From Phialophora verrucosa (taxonomy: Eukaryota; Ascomycota; Eurotiomycetes; Chaetothyriales; Herpotrichiellaceae): a stretch of 64,000 bases of DNA. Positions 46,303-56,224 of the stretch are shown here, piece after piece. The stretch is taken from positions 2,294,001-2,358,000 of the forward strand of contig MSED01000009.1 of the NCBI GenBank assembly GCA_002099365.1. Direction: 5' to 3'. Made by a program: the position numbers and the translations under genes. Below the pieces are notes generated by a model. The model saw only the letters and a list, made by a program, of their open reading frames with translations, made no database searches and was not told the DNA's origin. Position 1 is the stretch's first letter. Each line of letters begins with the position of its first letter.

Positions 46303-47396
46303 ATGAGAAAGAAGGTGCTCGTTGGATACGGCGTCGATGTCGACGCCATATCTGGATGGTAAGCTTGGCTGGGGCTAAACATCTTCCACTGACACAGCTG
46401 ACGAGACAAAATGAAGGATTGACACCAAAGATGGTTCAGCCGCTGATCCAGTGGACATCTCGAGGGGCTTGTTCGGCGCCATCGTCGGCATCGACCGACT
46501 GCTGAAGCTGTGGGATAGATACAACATCAAGGCATCGTGGTTTGTACCTGCGCATAGCCTGGAAACATTCCCGGCACAGGTCGCTAGGATCAGAGACGCT
46601 GGCCATGAGATGTACGTTCAGTGTATGTTGTGACTCTGCCACGCACCGCCCACTGATCACTCAACCCTCTTTCAGAGGCCTGCATGGCTACACCCACGAA
46701 TATGTATCAGGCCTGTCAGTACAGCAGGAACGCGCCGTCCTTGAAAAGTCTGTCCAAGTTCTCACGGCTTTCACTGGGAAGAAGCCTCGAGGCTGGACAG
46801 CTCCAGCGTGGACCATGTCACCCCACTCGATCCATCTACTTGAGGAGATGGGCATCGAGTACGATCACAGCTCGATGCACCATGACTGCCTGTTATCGCG
46901 CACACCGTACAGCGACTACCACGTTAAGACAACCACCTATAGAGCGAAGGCTGCACCGGGCATCTCATCTTCTGCTTCAGCCTCGGCTTCTCCCTCTCCC
47001 TCTCCGTCGACGTGGATGACCCCCATGCCCATGCCCAAGCTCTCCGACGTCATTAACGTCCCGGCGAATTGGCATTTAGACGATTGGCCACCTTTTCAAC
47101 CCGGTGATGGCGGCAGCGACGGATTCATAGACCCACTCGTGCTTGAGAATATCTGGAAGGAGCATTTCTTGTACTTCTATGAAACATATGACGAGTTCGT
47201 CTTTCCGCTCAGTATCCATCCCCAGGTCAGCGGGAAGCCGCACGTGTTGAGAATGCACCAGCGGGTCATCGAGTGGATCAACGGCTTTGACGGCGTTGAG
47301 TGGTGTACGTTTGCAGAGATGGTAGACCAGTACAAACAGGGTGCCATCCTGGGCTTTGATATGGAACAAGCCCTAGCAGGCGGACATCCTACTTGA
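46303..47396 (+). CDS. Polysaccharide-deacetylase (NodB) superfamily protein, allantoinase/imidase-like
   Basis: Three exons: 46303-46358, 46417-46611 and 46676-47396, with 58- and 64-nt introns (GTAAGC...GAAG; GTACGT...TTCAG). All phases are consistent and the protein is 323 residues. Junctions restore DVDAISGW-IDTKDG and RDAGHEI-GLHGYTHE. Metal-binding motifs of the NodB fold are Asp in GYGVDVDA (about 10-14) and the His pair in HGYTHE. There is no signal peptide or chitin-binding domain. The C-terminal FVFPLSIHPQVSGKPHVL block resembles intracellular PuuE-like allantoinases and cyclic imidases rather than cell-wall deacetylases, so a hydrolase of a cyclic amide/imide is possible. A low-complexity SASASASPSPSPS stretch at about residue 180 is unusual. 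Confidence 0.85.
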
Positions 47397-48884
47397 ATAC
47401 ATCTGCTATCTGTCCTTCCAGATCCAACTGTTCGTTCTCCTCAAAGTGTTGGCCGACGGTGAGCCAGGTGTAGTCTGAGACGGCTAAGGCTGCATCATCC
47501 GGCTCCACAGACGATGCTCTGCGGATAAGAACTTTTTCGCAGAGGGCGGGCTGGAGAGATCGAAGGTTTCCTGGACAGGAGCGCCCGGAAGGCCATGGCC
47601 CAGAGGGAATGATCTGACACAATGGGATCAATGCATATAGCTCTGAAGAACACTTGAAGTCGCCGACGACATGGTGTAACTGCTAGAACCCCAGTCATCA
47701 GTCTCATAGTGCCAATACCTGAGTTGGCATGTGCCACGGTCACCGGCACTGGTGCCTTTTTTTGGGCGCTGTTCATGCTGTTTCTCACTCCTCTTCGAAA
47801 CCGAACAACGGCCTTTTCGTGGCATCAAGCTGGAAAATCGCGGCGTCAGGCGTGGATTGATGTTGCTAGAATTGTTAGAGCCCGCGATGAAGCGGGGGAG
47901 GTGATTCTACGTACCTACCTGGTACTTAGATAAGTACGTGAATTACAGAGACCAGGAGCGGGAGGGAAGCTCGGCGCGGCAACATTCCTGCCCCCAAGCT
48001 TGGGGACTAAGCCCGGAGGGGTAGACGACTCCCTTGGCGGCCCGAGTACGGATTATGAGGAAAGCGGGAGAGCGCTGTCCCAAAGGGTGCCAAGACGAGG
48101 TGCTCTGTCGGCGCCAAATACCCGGTTTTTGCTTTGACCCCATAGCTGGATAAGCTCACGGCGTACGACTAAATCAATCGCTCAATCAAATACCCGATCT
48201 TTCAACGCTGGCCGACCTTGTGAAACCCAGAGACGGCTTTGAATAACTGATCGGGGGCGAGATGTGGAGGCTGAATGGCTCAACTCCTGGCACTCGAAAC
48301 GCGCCTCCCCAGCCTTGCCTCAGGGTTTTGCTCCGTATCACACCACCGCTGGCCTGACCATGGCATCTTCAGTCTTTCACGCATGCATGTGCTCTATTGC
48401 CTGTTCCTACTGCTGTTCTGGTCTTTGGCTCATCAGCCCACGCCGGCTCCCTTCTAGGCAGGCACCTTCTCAGATCTGTCGCCAAATGTGCACCAGGTTG
48501 CTGTCAGTTCGCCGCAGACAAGGTCTTTGTCTCTTACCACAACCCCCTTATCATGCCACTCCCTCCCTGGTCTCGAAAGAGAATGAACTAACATCCGTTC
48601 ACGTAGATGCGTAGATGCGGAGAATTTTCTGCTAATATTATAGAAAATAATCATGCCGCTGGCCTTGACCCTGATTCCCCTTCGTCTCGCCATCAACAAC
48701 CACTAACCAGACGGAATTCAACAATTTCAAAGGGACACCGCTGGCTCGGCCCTTGCCATTCTTTGTCATATCGTCAGTCGCCGACTTACTACGCAGCATT
48801 CACCAAATTTCCTAGGGCCTCGCTGGCAAGGTCATTAGCGTTCAGCAGCGTTAGAGAAACCAAGCTGCACCTACGTTTCCAGTC
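47397..48884. other. 1.5-kb intergenic region, no gene seen
   Basis: Short frames only. A GTAC-rich stretch near 47910-47940 resembles that at 44440-44620. The right part is presumably the promoter and leader of the NADPH oxidase gene. Confidence 0.5.
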
Positions 48885-50641
48885 ATGTCGGAGCGGACAA
48901 GGTCAACACCTCTGATGAGGATATTACTTTCAGGAGAAGTCAGCGGAGAGGCACCTAGAGAGTTGAATCTCCGGGAGAGATTCAATAGATGGATGGTGAA
49001 CGAGGGATCGCGACGCCTGTTCGTCGGCATCTTTATCCTCGTACATTGCCTCATCTTCGGTTTTGGCTTCATGAACTACCAGCTGAAGGACAATCTCACC
49101 AATGCTCGCGCCACCTACGGCTACGGATACCCAATTGCTCGCTCTGCGGCCCTCGTCCTCCACTTCGACGTCGCCTGCATCCTCCTACCTGTCTGTCGCA
49201 CTCTTATCTCCCTCGCTCGCCAAACGCCCCTCAACGGGATCATTCCCTTCGACAAAAACATCACATTCCACAAGCTTGTGGGCTTTTCCATCGTTTTCTT
49301 TACATGGGTCCACACCATCGCGCATCTGCACAATGTCGCCCAACTCTCGGCGAAGAACAATGGAGGGTTTCTGGTCTTCGTCAAGCTCAATTTCCTTACT
49401 GGCCCTGGCTGGTCCGGCTACGTCTTGACCATTACAATCATGGCGATGTTTTTCACGGCACTGGACAAACCTCGGCGGGCTAATTACGAACGTTTCTGGA
49501 ATACACACCACCTCTTTGTCATATTCTTCATCTTCTGGTCTATCCACGGCGTCTTCGGTTTCATCCCTGCGGATACGAAACCCTATTTTTTCGGGAACGG
49601 CTCGTTCTACTTGTATTGGATGACGGGCGGCTTCGCTTATCTCCTCGAGCGGATGCTCCGCGAAATCCGGGGCTATCAGAAGACATGGATCACCAAAGTT
49701 ATCCAGCACCCGTCCAACGTTGTCGAAATCCAGATCAAGAAAGATCGGCCTGTCAAGACCCGCGCAGGGCAGTATATCTTTCTATGCTGCCCCGAAATCT
49801 CGCTTTGGCAGTATCATCCATTCACTCTCACCTCGGCACCTGAGGAAGACTACCTTTCGGTACATATCCGCATGGTTGGAAACTTCACCAAGGCTCTCGG
49901 TAAAGTTCTGGGATGCCAAGGCCTTGAAGCTGGCGGGGACAAGAAAGGCGATACTTCCAAGGTTGTGTCCGCCAATCCTCTAGCCGACGAGAGTGATCTG
50001 AAGCTCACGAAGCTTCTTCCCCGGCTATACATCGATGGGCCCTTCGGTTCCGCCTCGGAAGACGTCTTCAAATTCGAGACTGTGCTCCTCATAGGTGCCG
50101 GCATCGGCGTAACCCCCTTCGCCTCGATCCTGAAGTCAATCTGGTACCGCATGAAGGATCGGTCTACCACAAAGACACGCCTCCGGAAGGTCTACTTCTT
50201 CTGGATCTGCCGAGACTTCGGGTCCCTAGAGTGGTTCAAGTCGTTGCTTGCCGCCATCGAGAGCGAGGACAAGAGCCATGCCATTGAGATCCATGCCGTA
50301 AGTTCCCGCCTGGTGCTCTCTTCCGATACAGAACCTTGACTGACCTACTGGGGAAAAAATAGTACTTGACAGCAAAAATCACGTCCGCTCAAGCTTCCAA
50401 CATTGTCCTCAACTCTGGAGATACAGACGCTATCACGGGGCTTCGGACGCCTACGAATTTCGGACGGCCAAATTGGGATATGGTCTTTCGCGGTGTCCGC
50501 AAGCTCCATTGGCCGGGTGAGTGTGGCGTATTCTTCTGTGGACCGAAGGGGCTGGGCTCAGACTTGCACGTAAAGTGCAATATGTATACCGAGGCCGGGG
50601 ATAAAGGCTACAGCTTCGTCTGGGGGAAAGAGAACTTCTGA
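48885..50641 (+). CDS. noxB: NADPH oxidase, NoxB class
   Basis: Membrane enzyme producing superoxide, used by filamentous fungi for polarised growth and tissue differentiation. Two exons, 48885-50297 and 50363-50641, have a 65-nt intron (GTAAGT...AATAG) joining EIHA-YLTAKI in phase 0; 563 residues. The N-terminus LLSGEVSGEAPREL...GSRRLFVG is characteristic of NoxB rather than NoxA. The heme ligands are His129/His143 and His208/His221, with the spacing of gp91phox. The FAD site is QYHPFTLTSAP, the NADPH site is LIGAGIGVTPFASIL, and it ends in CGPKGLG and GKENF. No EF hands are present, so it is not NoxC. It presumably acts with NoxR and Rac, which are not in the window. Confidence 0.94.
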
Positions 50642-51627
50642 ACGTCATGTACCGAAATGATGCTGGAAGATGGCGCAAGCCACTCTACGACAGAGAGCTC
50701 GCTCTGCGGACCCAGAAATCCATTCCTCATTGTCGCCGGACGAGCTTTTGGTCTGCATGCTCGCCTACGACGTGCCATGAGTCGGATTGTGTTACATTGA
50801 TGGGCCGGCTGCGCCATGTTGTCCGAGAACCCAGCTTTGCGCTACCTCCATCAATCGCCGCACGTACAGTGGCTTGCCCTGATTCATTTCATGGCATGAC
50901 CCTTAGGACCGCACTGGGGAGTATCATTCGTCTCGTGGACTTTCGAGCAAGTTGCATGAGATACGTATCCCAGCTTCGGCGCACGTAGAGGTTCCTTCTG
51001 TGAAGTTGTTCTGCTCTGGGGTTAGGAGGACACGCTCTCATATACACTGTACTGTACTCGGTAGCTCCTAGGGTTTGATTGAGATCTCGGACGCTCAGAC
51101 GACGATCCCGGTCAACTCCATTCCGCTTCTTGCAGGACGAGTGAGCAAGGGTCATGTATAATACTCGGTACGTTTTTCCGTAACCAGTAGAGATTGTGTA
51201 TACTCTGGCTAAGCGGTAGTAGAGCCTGACAGTCGGGTCGTCGTAGCCAAGTGAAGTCACGTAGGCCAGATTTGAAAAGGAAACGTGATGGACGTGTGTT
51301 TGGATATCATATCATTAATGCGTGGATGTCCTGTCCAACCCAAGGTACCCGATGCCTGAAGCTACACCGCATAAAAAGCAGAGGAGAGTGACACATGCCG
51401 AATCCATTTCGCCTTTTCTTCGCTTTTCCTTTTCCTATGAATGCTGTTCTGTTTTGTTGATTGCGTTCTAGCTCGGATGCTGCTTTTGATGACCAACAAC
51501 GCCCGGCGGATGCAGGATTGGTGGATTCAACAACCGTGGCCATTGAATATGTTTCTATTCCGTGCGTCGAGTCCATGCCCTTGCCTACGGGAGGGTGATC
51601 AATGCCGTGGCCGGCCAGTTGCTTGAA
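50642..51627. other. Convergent intergenic region, no gene seen
   Basis: 986 nt between the 3' ends of the NADPH oxidase and DAHP synthase genes. The frames are short and unsupported. Confidence 0.5.
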
Positions 51628-52770
51628 TTAATGATGGCCGTTTGAAACACCGTTCGTGCTGCCATTCGGCTGTCTCGTCTTGACCACTTCTCTCCTCGTC
51701 CGCACCGCGTCGGCTAATTGTTCTAGCACCTCCACCGTCGTTTCCCAGTCGATGCAAGCATCCGTGATACTGATGCCCTTCTGAAGGCTTGCAAGACCGC
51801 CCCCAGCGGGCACCTTCTGGTTGCCCTCGTTGATGTTCGACTCGATCATGACCGCCACAATGCTGTCCTCTCCACGTCTGATCTGGTCGCCAATGTCTTT
51901 GGCGACAATCGGCTGGTTCTTGTGGTTCTTCTTCGAGTTGCCGTGTGAGCAGTCAATCATCATGACTTCCCTCTGCCCCTTGGCTCTTAGCGCTGCGCGT
52001 GCAGCTTTGACCGACTCGGAATCGTAATTCGTGCCCTTTGAGCCACCTCTTAGGATGACGAAGCCATCCTCGTTGCCACTGGTCTTTGTGATGGCTGCGA
52101 GACCTTGTTTTGTCACGCCCATGAAGTGGTGCTGTGCCGCCGCGGCGCCCACTGCGTCAATTGCGACGGAAAGAGAGCCGTCTGTGCCGTTCTTGAAACC
52201 CATTGGGAAGGAGAGACCCGAGGCTAGCTCTCTGTGCAGTTGGGACTCCGTGGTTCGTGCGCCAATCGCACCAAGAGAGATCAGGTCGGCAAGGAACTGC
52301 GGGGAGATTGTGTCGAGCATTTCGCTCGCAATAGGCATGCCCATTGACGTGAGGTCTGCGTAGAGTTGTCTCGACACTGTCAGACCTTTGTTGATCTTGT
52401 AGGATTCATCGATGTCAGGGTCATTGATCAGTCCCTTCCACCCGACTGTTGTGCGCGGCTTTTCTAGGTAGGCTCGCATGATAATGCAGAGGTCTGCGGA
52501 AAGCTTCTCGGAGAGTTCCTTTAACCGTTGAGCGTATTCGAGGGCTGTGGCTGGGTCGTGGATTGAGCATGGTCCGACCATGACCAGTAGTCTGTCATCT
52601 CGCTGGTGGATGATCTCTTTGCATGCTTGACGTCCTCTCGCGACTGTCTCAACCGAGGTTTGCGATGCGGGAATGTTCGCTTGCAGGAGCGCAGGGGGGA
52701 TCAACGGGTCGTAACCTAGAACTCGGACGTCTTCACCCAGAATGGGCGTAGGAGCATCGGCTGCGGGCAT
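51628..52770 (-). CDS. ARO4: 3-deoxy-D-arabino-heptulosonate 7-phosphate (DAHP) synthase, Aro4 type
   Basis: Joins phosphoenolpyruvate and erythrose 4-phosphate in the first step of the shikimate pathway. Single exon of 380 residues, full length for the type Ibeta-like fungal enzymes. Conserved blocks are VRVLGYDPLIPPALL (about 15-29), LLVMVGPCSIHDPATALEYA (PEP site), MRAYLEKPRTTVGWKGLINDP, GARTTESQLHRELASGL, MIDCSHGNSKKNHKNQP (metal His) and VAVMIESNINEGNQ. The overall pattern resembles the tyrosine-inhibited isozyme (Aro4) more than the phenylalanine-inhibited Aro3, but the effector is inferred. A short variable Asn/Gly/His-rich tail closes the protein. Confidence 0.95.
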   Translation of the reverse strand: MPAADAPTPILGEDVRVLGYDPLIPPALLQANIPASQTSVETVARGRQACKEIIHQRDDRLLVMVGPCSIHDPATALEYAQRLKELSEKLSADLCIIMRAYLEKPRTTVGWKGLINDPDIDESYKINKGLTVSRQLYADLTSMGMPIASEMLDTISPQFLADLISLGAIGARTTESQLHRELASGLSFPMGFKNGTDGSLSVAIDAVGAAAAQHHFMGVTKQGLAAITKTSGNEDGFVILRGGSKGTNYDSESVKAARAALRAKGQREVMMIDCSHGNSKKNHKNQPIVAKDIGDQIRRGEDSIVAVMIESNINEGNQKVPAGGGLASLQKGISITDACIDWETTVEVLEQLADAVRTRREVVKTRQPNGSTNGVSNGHH

Positions 52771-53637
52771 CGTGCGAAGAGGGCGGATGGAAGAGAAGAC
52801 TGGTAAGGAAAGGTCAGGGCTTCAGAATTCCCAGGAAGGGAGCAGTGAAGAGGGAGAAATGAGAAAGATACAGTAAGGAAGTGGAAACGACAGAAATGTG
52901 TTTTTGAGAGCTCTTCAATTATGATTCATACCACTGGCACAAAAGGGCGTCGTGCGGCGAGGACTGGAATATGACTGACCTCGCCTCGCGGCCGGAACTC
53001 GTGAAAAAAAGTTCGATTGAGGGGCACACGCGAAGGCGGTGTGACAGTCTCGAAGGCCTGTCTGGACTGCTGGGTGACTGCCACGGATAAACGATTTCTC
53101 CATTATTCCGCAACGTCCGCCCTCTGCCCGAGTACGAGGAGCACAGGAACGCAGCCACAGGTCATGACGTTGGTGACATCGTGGCTTGCGCTCGCTATCG
53201 GCATCGCGGCAGACGCACAAATGCGAGTCACTGCCTCCTTGATCGTCCCTCGCATCACCCACTGCATATTTGTAGTCGACAACAACTTCCTTTCACCCTG
53301 TCTTCGCACACTTCATACAGGTTGTTTCTGTGCCTTCGCCTCCCCCTATACGAATTGACAAAAAGCCTTTACGGAAAGCTGACCCTCCGAGCATCTGCAA
53401 CCGTGGTCCGGCTAATCGCCGAGCTCTGGCGCGCGCTCTGGTTGGTCCTCAGCCAAATTGTCCATGTTTCATCCACACAAAGTGGTCGACACCCGACACT
53501 GCCACCGTTTGATCGACTCCCCTTGAACACGGGGCCGTGACTTGCCTCAACGCACTGGAAACATAAAAGAACTCCTTCAATCACGCAACGCTTCCAGTAT
53601 TGCTCCGAAAGTGCTTCAGAATCAGAACCAACATCAG
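52771..53637. promoter_or_regulatory. Divergent promoter region ARO4 / conserved unknown gene
   Basis: 867 nt between divergent starts. It contains one GAGTCA element (53225-53230), the reverse complement of the TGACTC core bound by Gcn4/CpcA, 455 nt upstream of ARO4. General amino-acid control of DAHP synthase is known in fungi, but one distant hexamer is weak evidence. Confidence 0.35.
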
Positions 53638-54537
53638 ATGTCCATTTCTAACGACGCCGACCCAAACGCCATGGCCGACGTCGATACCACCTCGGCCGCG
53701 TTCCGCTTCGACATCTCGACTCCTCCCCCGCAAAAGCGAAAACGACGTTCTGACCACCTTGGTGACGACGATTCCTTCTTCGGTGCTCGTGACGCCAAAA
53801 GAAGATCGATGGCCACTCACTGTCTTCCCATCCGCTTGTCGCCCGGTAGGCCGAATGTCTCGGTTCCTCCCGCCTCTTTCTCACTCTACACGTCTATTTA
53901 CCAGCAACCTCCGACTCCGGTTGACACCTCGGATGACGAGAGCCTAGGTCATCAAGGTCAAGATGACGAGGCCTGGATGTTATCGAAGCAGGACTCTCAA
54001 CCCAGGAGCGACAGCAGCACCTCGTCGACCAAAGCCCAGTGCGGCGATCTTGACGTTGACATGGACATGACGGCCCCGCTCGCCGCTCAGCCACGAGTCC
54101 GACGCGCTCGATCAAATGACATAATGCCACCTGAGCGCGACTCGAATCTCCTCAGCGCAATGGACACGTTCGCGCGCGAAAGAGTTCCGACACCCATCAG
54201 TAGCCATTTCGACAATCGCGTCAACGAGTTGCCAAACGTGCCGCGGCATCAGTTTCCGCCTTTGCGCACGAACCTTAGCCCAATGATCGAGCAAGAGTCG
54301 TGGATCAGTCGCGATGGCTTGCCTAGTCCGATCGAAGATCAGGACATGGACATGATGATGGACAGGGATGAATCAGGCAACGACGTGCGGTGGACAACTG
54401 GAAGATGTGGGCTTGATGGGAACTACAGTCCTAGTGGGCGGGCGAGGACGGGGAGACTTCATATGGGGTTTCTCAACGACTGTGAGAAGTGTCTGCAGAA
54501 GGTGCCGGGGCATTACAGTCACATTATATGGACATGA
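53638..54537 (+). CDS. Conserved fungal protein of unknown function
   Basis: Single exon of 299 residues from the first ATG; the open frame extends 32 codons upstream without an ATG. It is low complexity in the middle, with a basic PPPQKRKRRSDHLG cluster (about residue 26, likely nuclear signal) and DAKRRSM. Acidic/Met-rich runs follow (DVDMDMT, DMDMMMDRDE). The C-terminus is compact and Cys-containing: GRARTGRLHMGFLNDCEKCLQKVPGHYSHI. Its CxxC and GHYxH pattern suggest a small metal site, and I recall the same ending in other Pezizomycotina proteins of unknown role. The function is unknown. Confidence 0.75.
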   Translation: MSISNDADPNAMADVDTTSAAFRFDISTPPPQKRKRRSDHLGDDDSFFGARDAKRRSMATHCLPIRLSPGRPNVSVPPASFSLYTSIYQQPPTPVDTSDDESLGHQGQDDEAWMLSKQDSQPRSDSSTSSTKAQCGDLDVDMDMTAPLAAQPRVRRARSNDIMPPERDSNLLSAMDTFARERVPTPISSHFDNRVNELPNVPRHQFPPLRTNLSPMIEQESWISRDGLPSPIEDQDMDMMMDRDESGNDVRWTTGRCGLDGNYSPSGRARTGRLHMGFLNDCEKCLQKVPGHYSHIIWT

Positions 54538-54857
54538 TGGGACGAGCAGAAGCAATGCGAGATCTGCATATGACCGATTACGAGAAAAATGAGGGATGAA
54601 TACGATGCGTTATGACTGCAAGCGAGAGGATGTGTTAGAGGCGCTATTGTTCACGGGAAAAGCTCCACCATGGAAAGCGTGCAGTCGTAATTCCAACATG
54701 GTGGGCAAGCGGGCTACTTTTTATTCCCGCTCTGAAACATTGATTCGAGAAGTTTGCGCAGCTCCTTCTGCACAGAAAGCGCCGTTTTACAGTAGCTGTA
54801 CAAATGATATGCTGGTATCTTCCGAATGCGAAGCCAACCAATACCAAGCCCTCAAGT
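54538..54857. other. Convergent intergenic region, no gene seen
   Basis: 320 nt between two convergent genes. Nothing is recognised. Confidence 0.4.
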
Positions 54858-55916
54858 CTATTCTGAAGATTTACTGCTGGAGCTCCCCCTGATCCAGCTC
54901 AACCAACTCTTCCCCTGCGTACTTGAGGACCCAGCAACGGCACCTGCCACATTGCTAGCCATGACATCCAGAGGGCCACCAATGCGCACCGTTGCTGATC
55001 TCGCGCCTGTGCTTGGTTCTTCTTCAACCTTCCTGGCAAGATACTCAACCCTGCCAGCCGGTACAGGCCGCCCCTTGGAGTCGATGCCTACCCCCGGGAT
55101 TTCGCTGGGCGCAACCTGCACGGCCGTCCGAACGGTAGATCCAGGCAAGTGCGCGGAGGGGGCTGTGGGCGCCACATGCTGCACTTCACCGTCGATCCAT
55201 CCCTCCTCCCCGCCTCTCTGCTTCCTCGTCAACCTCTTTTCCCTCTCCTGCGCTGTTTCCTCCCCCATCTCTCCTTTCGCCAGTTGTCCTCCAACAAGCC
55301 CCCTCACCCGCCCCCAGACGCCCTCGCTCTTCTTCTTCTCCGCCTCCTTTATCCTCGCAGCCTCCATCTCCTGGCCCGCCCTCTCCTGCTCAAGTAAATG
55401 CAACTGCTCTGCCGTCGCGTCGCCTCGTAAGAATGCTTTTCGCGCTTCATCCAACCGATCCAGCTCCCTCTCTATCCACGCGCGCTTCTGTCTTCGAGAG
55501 TGTGCTATTAAAGAAATCGTGCCATAGGCTGTCACACAACCTGCTAATCCGGAAAAGAGGATCAATCCGTAGGCTGTGAGTCGGTGGGCGCGGTCGGCGA
55601 TGTTCCGGCCGGAGGCGATCACACGGTCAAATGTAGAAGCGTTTTGGGAGGCCAGGGTTGCACGGTGCGCGGCGCGCAGGCGGGCGACCTTTTCCATTGG
55701 CGTCTCATTCGGGGGTGGTTGTGACTGAGGGTTAGGAGGTTGTGAGGGAGGGGGTGGTGTTGAGGGCGAGGGTGAGGCGGACGATGGTGTAGGCCTGCTA
55801 CTCGTTCGTGAGGACGGCTGATATGTAAATGTTGTAGCATGAGGGGTTGTTGAGGTAAAGCGAGTGAATGTGTCTGCCGGCGGTCGTCGAGACATGTTGA
55901 ACGAGAAAGTCTTCAT
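54858..55916 (-). CDS. Cox14-like cytochrome-oxidase-assembly-domain protein
   Basis: Single exon of 352 residues. Residues 1-70 are Ser/Thr/Pro-rich (PPPPSQPPNPQSQPPP), compatible with a mitochondrial presequence or linker. The core ETPMEKVARLRAAHR...FDRVIASGRNIADRAHRLTAYGLILFSGLAGCVTAYG (about 72-130) has the 'ADRAHRxT + single membrane segment' pattern of the fungal cytochrome-oxidase assembly (Cox14) domain. After the membrane segment comes a charged helical region (ERELDRLDEARKAFLRGDATAEQ) and a Gly/Ser-rich tail. It is probably an inner-membrane protein aiding complex IV assembly. The domain call is by memory of the pattern; the long C-terminus is much larger than yeast Cox14. An alternative start is Met8. 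Confidence 0.65.
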   Translation of the reverse strand: MKTFSFNMSRRPPADTFTRFTSTTPHATTFTYQPSSRTSSRPTPSSASPSPSTPPPPSQPPNPQSQPPPNETPMEKVARLRAAHRATLASQNASTFDRVIASGRNIADRAHRLTAYGLILFSGLAGCVTAYGTISLIAHSRRQKRAWIERELDRLDEARKAFLRGDATAEQLHLLEQERAGQEMEAARIKEAEKKKSEGVWGRVRGLVGGQLAKGEMGEETAQEREKRLTRKQRGGEEGWIDGEVQHVAPTAPSAHLPGSTVRTAVQVAPSEIPGVGIDSKGRPVPAGRVEYLARKVEEEPSTGARSATVRIGGPLDVMASNVAGAVAGSSSTQGKSWLSWIRGSSSSKSSE

Positions 55917-56224
55917 GTCGGGTTTAGAGCCGGGAATGAGAAGATGGTTCTGTCAAGCTGCTTCTGCTACACCGCCGACATGTACGAAGCTGTTTCGAGA
56001 AATGGTAACTAATGTACACGTAAAGGGCAAGAGAGGTGGACGAAGAGTTCAATTAGGAAGACTTCTTTCAATAGCAAAACGAAGCTTCGGAAACGAGCAT
56101 GGCATGATCGATTGATGACCCACATTTTTGGGGGACTAGTACGGCGGAGTACAAGTCTAGCTACCTGCAGATCACGTCGTCCATTTTTAAAGCTTAGAAG
56201 CACGCGGTGAGACCCGCGAAGCAC
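55917..56224. other. Intergenic region, no gene seen
   Basis: 308 nt upstream of the Cox14-like gene and downstream of the NmrA-like pseudogene. Nothing is recognised. Confidence 0.4.

Noticed and set aside
36883..47396. Beta-lactam biosynthesis cluster
   Set aside because: Only a penDE-like protein is present; neither ACV synthetase nor isopenicillin N synthase is found, and the PhyH protein is not of the IPNS type.
53542..53637. Upstream start of the conserved unknown gene
   Set aside because: The open frame reaches 53542 only through a TTG; the first ATG is at 53638.
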